From positions 186,001-250,000 of the forward strand of contig NZ_SBJH01000067.1 in NCBI RefSeq assembly GCF_004368405.1: DNA of 64,000 nt, given 5' to 3'. This DNA comes from Olivibacter sp. XZL3 (lineage in GTDB: Bacteria > Bacteroidota > Bacteroidia > Sphingobacteriales > Sphingobacteriaceae). Made by a program: the position numbers and the translations under genes. This document shows positions 1-8,600 of the stretch, piece by piece; positions within the stretch are counted from its first letter, which is position 1, and each line of letters begins with the position of its first letter. Under the pieces are notes generated by a model. The model did no database searches. It worked only from the letters and a program-made list of their open reading frames with translations, and was not told the origin of the DNA.

Positions 1-3000
1 CTACCGCACCGGCACCAACACCTTTTACCGCACCGATCCCAAAACGTATAGCACCTTGATCATTTACCGTGAACTTGTAAAAAGATTCGTTTACATCCGG
101 GCCTAACACCGTTAAGCCCATGCGCTTACACTCCTCCATAAAGAAAGATATTTGCTTAATATCGTTCATGTTATTGGACAGTACCGCCGCCATGTATTCT
201 GCAGGATAATGCGCCTTTAAGTAGGCCGTTTGATAAGCTACCCAAGCATAACAAGTAGAGTGCGACTTATTGAAAGCGTAACTGGCAAAAGCTTCCCAAT
301 CTTTCCAGATTTTCTCTAACACCTTCTCGTCGTGCCCTTTTTCAGCCGCCTGTTGAACAAACTTGGGCTTCATCTTGTCCAGCACATCTCTTTGCTTCTT
401 ACCCATGGCCTTACGCAATACGTCTGCTTCACCTTTAGTAAAGCCCGCAAGCTTTTGCGAAAGAAGCATCACCTGCTCTTGGTAAACAGTAATACCGTAA
501 GTTTCCTTCAAATATTCCTCGCAGGCGTCTAAGTCGTAGGTAATGGGTTCTTCTCCATTTTTACGCCGAATAAAACTGGGTATATACTCCAAGGGGCCAG
601 GCCTGTAAAGGGCATTCATTGCAATCAGGTCGCCAAAGACTGTCGGTTTCAATTCCTTCATGTACTTTTGCATACCGGGCGACTCATATTGAAAGATCCC
701 CACTGTTTCGCCCCGTTGGAACAGCTCGTAAGTCTTCACGTCGTCAATCGGGAAAAAGTCGGGATTCAAGTCGATACCCTTGGTATGCTTGACCAGACTA
801 ACCGTGTCCTTAATTAAGGTCAAGGTTTTTAGGCCGAGAAAGTCCATTTTCAGGAGGCCGGCACTTTCTACTACAGAGTTATCAAACTGCGTAACATAAA
901 GTTCGGAATCTTTTGCGGTCGACACAGGAACAAAATTGGTGATATCATCCGGCGTGATAATTACACCACAGGCATGAATTCCCGTATTTCTTACCGATCC
1001 CTCCAGCGCTTTTGCCTGCCTGATCGTTTCGGCGCCGAGGTCATTGCCATTTGCCAAATTAATCAGCTCGCGAACACTTTCAAGCTCTTCGGCTCGTAAG
1101 GCACTCTTCAGTGCTTGCGCATCCATATTGAACAACTTGTTCAGTTTCAGGTTCGGCACCAGTTTAGCAATTTTGTCTGCTTCAAATAGCGGTAAATCAA
1201 GCACCCGCGCGGTATCCCGTATGGAAGACTTAGCGGCCATGGTACCATAAGTAATGATTTGCGCAACCTGATTAGCACCGTACTTATTGATCACATAATC
1301 CATTACCCTACCCCTACCTTCATCGTCAAAGTCAATATCAATATCGGGCATGGAGACACGGTCGGGATTTAGAAAACGCTCAAAAAGTAAATCGTAAGCA
1401 ATCGGGTCTATGTTGGTAATTCCCAAACAGTAAGCCACAGCAGAACCTGCAGCCGATCCCCGACCCGGTCCTACGGAAACACCGATCTCCCTCGCGGCGG
1501 CAATGAAATCTTGAACGATAAGAAAATAACCAGGATAGCCGGTTTTCTCGATCGTTTGTAACTCGAAATCGAGTCGCTCTCGTATTTCCGGCGTAATGTC
1601 ACTGTAGCGTTTAGCTGCACCGACATAGGTGAGATGACGGAGATATTTATTTTCGCCTCTCTTTCCGCCGTCCACTTTATCTTCCTCCACTTGAAATTCT
1701 TCCGGAATGTCGAACTTGGGTAAGAGCACGTTGCGATAAAGCGAGTAAACCTCCACTTTATCTACAATGTCCTGTATATTGGCAATCGCTTCGGGAATGT
1801 CGGTAAAAAGCTTTTTCATCTCTTCGCCGGATTTGAAATAATACTCCTCGTTGGGTAAGCCGTACCGGAATCCCCTACCCCTGCCTTTGGGCGTAGCTAG
1901 CTTTTCTGCATCCCGAACACACAATAGAATATCATGTGAATGCGCATCTTCTTTATCAATGTAATACGTATTGTTCGTTGCAACCAACTTTACATCGTGT
2001 TTCCTTGCTAAGGCAATTAAGCTGCTATTGACCCTGTTTTCGTCCTCTTGACCATGGCGCATCAGCTCGATATAAAAGTCGACACCGAAAGTTTCCTTCC
2101 ACCACAAAAGTGCTTCTTCCGCCTGGTTCTCCCCCATATTCAGCAACTTATTTGGTATCTCTCCGTATAAATTTCCTGATAGAACAATAATGTTGTCTTT
2201 ATATTTTTCGATGATCTTGCGGTCAATACGTGGCACGTAATAGAAACCATCGGTATAGGCTATGGACGACATTTTCGCCAGATTATGGTAACCAGCTTTG
2301 TTCTTTGCCAACATCACAATTTGGTAGCCATTATCTTTCCTGGTTTTATCGGCATGATTGTCACATACGAAAAATTCACATCCTACAATGGGCTTGATGA
2401 TTACTTCGGTAGGGGCTTCTCCCTTTTCTACTGACTCTTTGTTTTTTGCTTCAGCACTCTTATTATGATTCAGCACACTGCTAACAAAGTGGAATGCTCC
2501 CATCATATTTGCATGATCGGTAATAGCTACTGCAGGCATTTTATACTTTGCTGCCGCCTTAACTAAATTCGAAACCGAGATAGTGGACTGGAGAATCGAA
2601 AATTGTGTGTGATTGTGTAGGTGAACGTAATCAACCTCTTTTAGCTCTTGCCGGTTCGCTTCGAGATCTTTATGAGAGATGCTGTCTTGTTCGGCCTTTG
2701 AACGTTTTCTGATTTCATCAGAAGCGGCTTTCAGATTAACGTGTTGCAAACCGACCGCAGCAATAGGTTCCGGATTGTTTGTTCGGAAAACCTCAAAGTA
2801 ATCCTCTTGAACTTCTAATTCTGCGGCTGTAAAAACACGCCTTTTAATAAGCTCTAAAAAACAGCGTGATGTGGCCTCCACGTCAGCAGTTGCATTATGT
2901 GCCTCAGCAAATGGCACTCCAAATAAATAATGATGAAGCTCAGTCAGGTTAGGTAGTTTAAACTTACCGCCTCTTCCACCGGGCAATTGCAATAGATTCG

Positions 3001-3406
3001 CGGTGATTTCCGTACAAGTGTCCAGTACCGCTTTCTCACCCATCGTTGTGGCAATCCCCATACGATGGAATTCGCAGCCCATAATATTAATGTCGAATCC
3101 AATATTCTGTCCGACAATAAACTTGGCTTTACTCAAAGCGGCATTGAACTTCTCCAAGGCTTCCACTAAATCAACCCCCTGTTCTTGAGCCAATTCTGTA
3201 GAAATGCCGTGAATCCGCTCAGCATCATAAGGAATATTAAAACCTGCTGGCCTGATTAGATAGTCTTGATGTTCAATCAAGCGCCCCATATCGTCATGTA
3301 ACTGCCAAGCGATCTGTATACAGCGAGGCCAATTATCAATATCGGTAATAGGAGCATCCCAACGTTTCGGTAAACCTGTCGTTTCAGTATCAAAAATCAA
3401 GTACAT
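1..3406 (-). CDS. dnaE: DNA polymerase III alpha subunit with N-terminal exonuclease domain (3' part outside window)
   Basis: Replicative DNA polymerase catalytic subunit. The reading frame starts at the ATG at 3406 and is still open at base 1, so about 1135 codons are visible and the C-terminal part lies outside. Residues 1 to about 185 form a DnaQ-type 3'-5' exonuclease: DTETTG at residues 6-11 and HNATAD near residue 170 fit the DEDDh active site. A PHP domain follows (HLHNHT near residue 260). The polymerase palm then shows GPGRGSAAGS near residue 642 and PDIDIDF near residue 687, which carries catalytic aspartates. The start is supported because the exonuclease fold begins at once (MYLIFDTETTG). 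A TAGTTTTG box at 3441-3448 resembles a Bacteroidota -7 element, but I see no matching -33 box. PolC is excluded because its exonuclease is inserted inside the PHP domain. Confidence 0.96.
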   Translation of the reverse strand, partial: MYLIFDTETTGLPKRWDAPITDIDNWPRCIQIAWQLHDDMGRLIEHQDYLIRPAGFNIPYDAERIHGISTELAQEQGVDLVEALEKFNAALSKAKFIVGQNIGFDINIMGCEFHRMGIATTMGEKAVLDTCTEITANLLQLPGGRGGKFKLPNLTELHHYLFGVPFAEAHNATADVEATSRCFLELIKRRVFTAAELEVQEDYFEVFRTNNPEPIAAVGLQHVNLKAASDEIRKRSKAEQDSISHKDLEANRQELKEVDYVHLHNHTQFSILQSTISVSNLVKAAAKYKMPAVAITDHANMMGAFHFVSSVLNHNKSAEAKNKESVEKGEAPTEVIIKPIVGCEFFVCDNHADKTRKDNGYQIVMLAKNKAGYHNLAKMSSIAYTDGFYYVPRIDRKIIEKYKDNIIVLSGNLYGEIPNKLLNMGENQAEEALLWWKETFGVDFYIELMRHGQEDENRVNSSLIALARKHDVKLVATNNTYYIDKEDAHSHDILLCVRDAEKLATPKGRGRGFRYGLPNEEYYFKSGEEMKKLFTDIPEAIANIQDIVDKVEVYSLYRNVLLPKFDIPEEFQVEEDKVDGGKRGENKYLRHLTYVGAAKRYSDITPEIRERLDFELQTIEKTGYPGYFLIVQDFIAAAREIGVSVGPGRGSAAGSAVAYCLGITNIDPIAYDLLFERFLNPDRVSMPDIDIDFDDEGRGRVMDYVINKYGANQVAQIITYGTMAAKSSIRDTARVLDLPLFEADKIAKLVPNLKLNKLFNMDAQALKSALRAEELESVRELINLANGNDLGAETIRQAKALEGSVRNTGIHACGVIITPDDITNFVPVSTAKDSELYVTQFDNSVVESAGLLKMDFLGLKTLTLIKDTVSLVKHTKGIDLNPDFFPIDDVKTYELFQRGETVGIFQYESPGMQKYMKELKPTVFGDLIAMNALYRPGPLEYIPSFIRRKNGEEPITYDLDACEEYLKETYGITVYQEQVMLLSQKLAGFTKGEADVLRKAMGKKQRDVLDKMKPKFVQQAAEKGHDEKVLEKIWKDWEAFASYAFNKSHSTCYAWVAYQTAYLKAHYPAEYMAAVLSNNMNDIKQISFFMEECKRMGLTVLGPDVNESFYKFTVNDQGAIRFGIGAVKGVGAGAV

Positions 3407-3635
3407 AGCTAATAACTTTGGATTGAGCAATAAGACGTCACAAAACTACAGAAATTTACACGTATAGCCCAGCCGTCTTTTTATAAAAGTATCTACATAA
3501 TGTTAGTAACTTGAACTCAACCCATTTGACTAGGGTTTAACGTAAAGACCATAACATCCCATTTTGGGTAAGGCGGATCTTCATTACTTTTCCTTAACAG
3601 AACACAGAGAAGTAACTTTTAGGCATGACTCTCTT

Positions 3636-4718
3636 TTATAGAAGTATACGCTTGCCTTCAGCAGCAGATTTTTTTGCAGCCTCTAAGATTTCCACGACAA
3701 TAAGATTATTACTTAAAGACGACAAATCGTCGTCGGATTGAAGCTTGCCATTTAAAATCGCTTGTAAATAGGCCAAGTGATTTTCGTAGTAATTATCAGG
3801 AAGCTGAATTTTGGATGGTTTTTGATGTGCTGGATATTTCAGCAAAGTGGTATCATCTACCGCATGCCATTGGCCTTCTGCTCCGAACACTTGCAAATCT
3901 TTTACACTGTATGGCCAAGACCAAGAAGCTTGAATCACGCCAGTGCTTCCGTCTTGATACTCTAGAACAATAGTGGCATCGTCCTCCACTTTTGAATAGA
4001 TATCGGGTTTAAGCTGTTTGGTAATAGCGGTGACAGCCTTTGGTCGTTCACCTTTCTTCAGCCAAGTCATTAAATTAGCTCCATAACAGCCAAAATCCAT
4101 TAAGGCTCCGCCTCCATTCTTGGCCGGATCCGTTAACCAGCGGAGGAAATCCTCACTACATCCAATTTCCCTAGGTCCCTGATGGCCGTCTTTCACCATC
4201 ATTTTAGTGATGGTTCCCGTCGCTTTTTCGTCAACTAACCTTTTAAGATGCTGATTACTTTTGTACCAGGTGGTTTCATAATTGGTTAGGAACAACGTGT
4301 GATGCTCGTTTGCCAATTCAGCAATACGCTTTGCCTGCTTTTTATTAATGGCCAAAGGCTTCTCAGCCATTACAGGTATTTTCAAAGGCATGCATAATTC
4401 TGCCACCTGTACATGTTCGTCTGTCGGATTATATGCTAATACTACAGCTGGCTTTACCCGTTCCAACAAATGGGAAAGATTCTCGAAAATCAAGTGATCA
4501 GGTATATGATACCGCGTTTGCATTCGCTGTACCAGCTGCGGATCTGATTCGGCGATCCCTACAATATCCACCTTCTTCTGCTCATATAAGTTTAACAGCA
4601 GATGTACATGATCATGACTGAGGCCGGCGATGGCGACTTTTAACATTTCCTGACCGAATGAAATTTTCTGTGTAAGGAGAAGAATGACTAAAGTGGCTTT
4701 AAACAATAAACGCATCAT
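3636..4718 (-). CDS. Exported Gfo/Idh/MocA family oxidoreductase
   Basis: A Gfo/Idh/MocA-type protein of 360 residues, probably a sugar or cyclitol dehydrogenase; the substrate cannot be told. I chose the ATG at 4718 because it begins directly with a hydrophobic Sec-like signal peptide ending in SFGQ; an in-frame ATG at 4763 would add 15 polar residues in front of it. After the signal comes a Rossmann start (VAIAGLSHDHVH) in which the usual GxGxxG is degenerate. The family motif EKPLA is present, and DGHQGPREIG and GGGALMDFGCYGANL mark the C-terminal alpha/beta domain. It lies downstream of a small hypothetical gene and reads toward dnaE. An exported enzyme would need a bound cofactor or Tat export, and I see no twin-arginine motif. 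Confidence 0.85.
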   Translation of the reverse strand: MMRLLFKATLVILLLTQKISFGQEMLKVAIAGLSHDHVHLLLNLYEQKKVDIVGIAESDPQLVQRMQTRYHIPDHLIFENLSHLLERVKPAVVLAYNPTDEHVQVAELCMPLKIPVMAEKPLAINKKQAKRIAELANEHHTLFLTNYETTWYKSNQHLKRLVDEKATGTITKMMVKDGHQGPREIGCSEDFLRWLTDPAKNGGGALMDFGCYGANLMTWLKKGERPKAVTAITKQLKPDIYSKVEDDATIVLEYQDGSTGVIQASWSWPYSVKDLQVFGAEGQWHAVDDTTLLKYPAHQKPSKIQLPDNYYENHLAYLQAILNGKLQSDDDLSSLSNNLIVVEILEAAKKSAAEGKRILL

Positions 4719-4784
4719 ATTAGCATGGTTAGACTGCCATACGAAGGTAGCCATTCGTTCCAATATAAAGGCATTGTATCCTAA

Positions 4785-5006
4785 TTATTGCAATTGCTCC
4801 GGCCTAACGATATTCCGCACGACCCACTCTTCCTTTCCGTCCAACTCGCTCTGTTCTAAAAATACCGTATAAGGATGCGCTACTCCTCGCTCATCTGGTA
4901 TAGTGATACTGGCTTTAAATTCAGTTTCATCGGTATCCCTATCCTCTTTTAAAAGTTGACTGATATGTGCGCAGACCCAGTCTTTAATCTCTTTATCTGT
5001 GTGCAT
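4785..5006 (-). CDS. Small hypothetical protein, 73 residues
   Basis: I do not recognise this protein. It is acidic and soluble, with no signal peptide or membrane segment. The composition looks like a real protein: an amphipathic N-terminal helix (KEIKDWVCAHISQLLKED) followed by a probable beta sheet region that includes HPYTVFLEQSE and EEWVVRNIV. It lies 66 bases upstream of the likely oxidoreductase start on the same strand and could be co-transcribed with it. No function is proposed. Confidence 0.6.
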   Translation of the reverse strand: MHTDKEIKDWVCAHISQLLKEDRDTDETEFKASITIPDERGVAHPYTVFLEQSELDGKEEWVVRNIVRPEQLQ

Positions 5007-5175
5007 ATTAAAACTATTTGTATCTATAATACAATCTAGAGAAGCCTTTGTTATTTAAATATTAGAAGAAAGCGCTGATCAAGCTAAACCTTTTCCTTAT
5101 TGTGGTGTTTACATAAAAAAAAGTACAAGCGGTATAGAGACTTTAAGGTTAACCGTTGGCGAATTTATAAGGGAG

Positions 5176-5358
5176 ATGGTTCAAAGTGACAAAAACAGCA
5201 GTAAAACGCAGGTTGAGGAGGATTATATTGCTAACAAAGAGAATCCAGGACCCGCGCCAGAAGCATTTGAAAAAACTGATAAAAGTGCAGGCTGGCTTTT
5301 ATTCTGGGTGCTGACCTTAATAGTTGTCGTCCTAACTGTTGTGTGGCTGCTTACCTAA
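5176..5358 (+). CDS. Small single-pass membrane protein, 60 residues
   Basis: The protein is hydrophilic over residues 1-38 and rich in Glu, Lys and Asn. It ends in one strongly hydrophobic segment (residues 39-60, starting SAGWLLFWVL), so it would be anchored by its C-terminus. A GGGAG run ends directly at the ATG, which is too close for a normal Shine-Dalgarno element. It is divergent from the 73-residue gene and precedes tamB by 282 bases. Between them I see only a direct repeat of AGTCGATA near 5428-5443 and a TACCTTTG box (5488-5495) that could be the -7 element of a tamB promoter. It could be a chance frame, but the clean membrane anchor favours a real gene. Confidence 0.5.
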   Translation: MVQSDKNSSKTQVEEDYIANKENPGPAPEAFEKTDKSAGWLLFWVLTLIVVVLTVVWLLT

Positions 5359-5640
5359 CTGTGATTGTAACATAAAAACCGTACATGTTGGAGCAAAAGA
5401 TACATAAAAGCAGCTAAAGCAATAAAGAGTCGATAATAGTCGATATAGAACGTACGTTATATTAAAACGTTTTTTACTAAAGTTTAATACCTTTGTTTTT
5501 GTTTTTTCGAACATTTAATGCCCGTGAATGAAGGGATATCTATATCAGACGGACAATTGACAATACAGAAAAGGAACACATTTTGTCAAAGGCATTAAAA
5601 AAACATACTAATTTGAAAACACTTTTAAGCATATAGCATT

Positions 5641-8600
5641 TTGAATAAGGTTGGAAGAATTGCACTCAAGACTGTCTTATGGATTATTGGCAGTATTATT
5701 GGTTTAGTACTACTCATCTTCATTTTAATTCGTATTCCCGCTGTTCAAAATTTTTTAGTACAACAGGTTGTATCGTATCTAGAGAAAAAGATCGAGACGC
5801 CTGTCAAAATTGAACGGGTTTCCCTGGACTTACCTAAATTACTAGTGCTTGAGGGCGTCTATTTTGAAGACCAAAAACAGGATACACTGCTTGCTGGTGA
5901 TCAATTAAAAGTTGATATCAGCCTACTTAAGCTTCTAAATAACAAGGTAGAAATAAACGAAATAGACTTAAGGGGCATTACCGCTAAAATTGATCGAACG
6001 CTGCCCGACAGTAGTTTTAACTTTGATTACATTGTGCGTGCGTTTGTAAGTGAAGAGCAAACGGAGCCTAAACCGGAAGACACGACTTCGGCCATGGAGT
6101 TTTCCATTGACCGTATCAACTTAGATCGCATTCGTCTTGTCTATCAAGACGATGTAATCGGTACAAGCGCCGATTTCAATTTAGGGCATTTCGATACAAG
6201 GATCAAGACCTTCGATTTAAACAATATGCGCTTTGAGATTCCAAAGATCAACGTAAAAGGAATCAATACTGCTGTCAAACAATGGGCCGTTGCCGACTCG
6301 TCAGATGCGCCTTCCACGGATGACCTTGGTGTAGAACAGGCTGTAGGAGAAGAAGCGCCCCTTCCGGATATTCAACTTGGTAGTGTAAACTTCGAGGACA
6401 TTAAAGCGCAATACATAGACGAAGTGAGCGCGCTAAATGCCAGCATTCTTTTCAATCGCCTTTTGGTTGATTTCAACCGTATCGACTTGAACGGCGAGCG
6501 AATAGACATCAAACAAATCGTATTGGACGATAACACGGCAAAAATTGCATTCGGAAAAATACAAAAGCAAGCCTCTAGCCCCTCTACAGCCGACACCATA
6601 CAAACCGCGCCTATGAATTGGCAGGTAAATATAGGAGACTTGATTGTTGGAAAAAATAGACTGGCTTATTTCGACGCGAATCAACCCCGAATTGCGAAGG
6701 GAATGGATTATGGAAACCTCGATGTGACAAACGTGGACCTGAAGATGTCCAATTTTTTCTTTTCGATCGACTCAATAAGCGGCCAGCTGAAGCAGCTCAA
6801 CTTCAAAGACAGAAGTGGCTTTGCAATCAATAAAGCGGAAGCCGACTTCGTTTATACGGAAAAGGGTGCTACTGCAGAAAACCTGTACATTGAAACGCCT
6901 AATACACTTATCAGAAATCACGCGAGCGTAAGTTATCCTTCCTTGGAGCAGATTACCGATCGCCTCGGCGAAATCCAACTGGACATAAATATCCAAAAGA
7001 GTAAATTAGGTATGAAAGATGTCGTCCTGCTGGTGCCCAGCCTCGACACCATGGAGATAATGAGCCCCCTCCTTGCACATACCTTCTTTATCCATGGACA
7101 AATAAAAGGCCGCGTAGATAATCTTCAAATTCCAAATGTTGAATTTAGCACATTAGACCAAACGCGCCTGCAGGCCAGCGCGTCTGTGAGAGGACTGCCC
7201 GATGTAGATAGGCTTTATGCCGACTTAAACCTAAAAAACCTGCAAACCAGTAAAAGGGATCTCGATCGTCTAATAGCAAAAAGTATGCTTCCCGACAGTA
7301 TTGAATTGCCAAGGGAGCTGCGTTTGAATGGTTTGTTCAAAGGCGGACTCAATCAATTTGCTACTAATATGCATCTTCAATCCACTATTGGAAGTGCCGA
7401 TTTGCGAGCAAATTATGCCGCACACAGAGATACCAGTTACGATGCAGATATTAATATACGTGACGTGAATGTAGGCCATTTAATGAAGATGGATTCAACC
7501 TTGGGCAAAATATCGTTTGCTGCGCAAATCAATGGAAAAGGCCTTGATCCGTCGAAGCTGGTGGCCGATGTGAAAGCAAAGCTGATCAGTGCTGAAGCGA
7601 TGGGATACACATATACCGATATCAATTTAGGGGCTAAAGCGGATAACGGCGATGTAGAAGCTACTCTTAGCAGCACAGATCCGAACATAAGCATGGAAAT
7701 GCAGGCATTTGCCGACTTAAAAGAGAAATATCCGAAGTTTAATTTGGATTTGCTGGTGGACAGCATCAATACAAAAAACTTGAAACTCACCAACGATAAT
7801 ATCCGATTCCATGGTAATTTGACCGCCAATTTCGATTCAGCGGATCCGGACTACCTAAATGGACGCCTGGATTTAGCGAAGGCGATTATCGCTTATAATA
7901 CCGATCGATATGTCTTGGATACCATCAGCGTAATCGCACAATCGGATAGCAGCCAACATCTTGTGCAGTTGCGTTCTGAATTTCTTACCGCACACATGAT
8001 CGGGTCATACAGCTTAAGTTCGCTCTCATACGCCTTCCAGGATGTGCTTAATGCTTACTATAATCCCAACCCTAGCGTCGATAAAAAAACGGGATTGCCG
8101 GATACCGTCCCCGCTTATGATCCAGCCCAAATTGAATTCGGAGCTACCTTCAGAAGATCGCCACTTATTATTCGCGTAATGCCGGAATTGACAGAGATGC
8201 AGCCAGTCACCCTAGACGGAAATTTCAACAGCGAAACGAAATCAATTAACATCAAAGGCGTTGCCCCAAAAGCCGTATACGGTGGAACCGAAATACAAAA
8301 CGTAAGTTTTGATGTCAACACCTTGGACAGTACCCTCTATTATGCCGCATTAATTAATAGCATCAAGCTGTCGAGTATCGAAATAAACAACACCTTGTTA
8401 AGCGGTACCATAAAAGACAGCGCTATCGATGCCGGCTTGTGGATCAAAGATAAAAGCGGCAAAGAACAATATCATTTAGGCGCTAACTTAAAAGCGCTTG
8501 CCAAAGATTTCGTATTCTCTCTAAAAGAGGGCGGATTAATGTTAAACTATGACCAATGGTCTGTCAACCCGCAAAACTCCATTAGTTTTGGCAAAAGCGG

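Noticed and set aside
5332-5514. Minus-strand frame of 60 codons upstream of tamB
   Set aside because: Overlaps the small membrane protein gene and the likely tamB promoter region; composition is unlike neighbouring proteins.
7437-7829. Minus-strand frame of 130 codons inside tamB
   Set aside because: It is antisense to the conserved TamB frame, has low-complexity Ser/Ile/Ala composition, and no domain; a shadow of the real gene.
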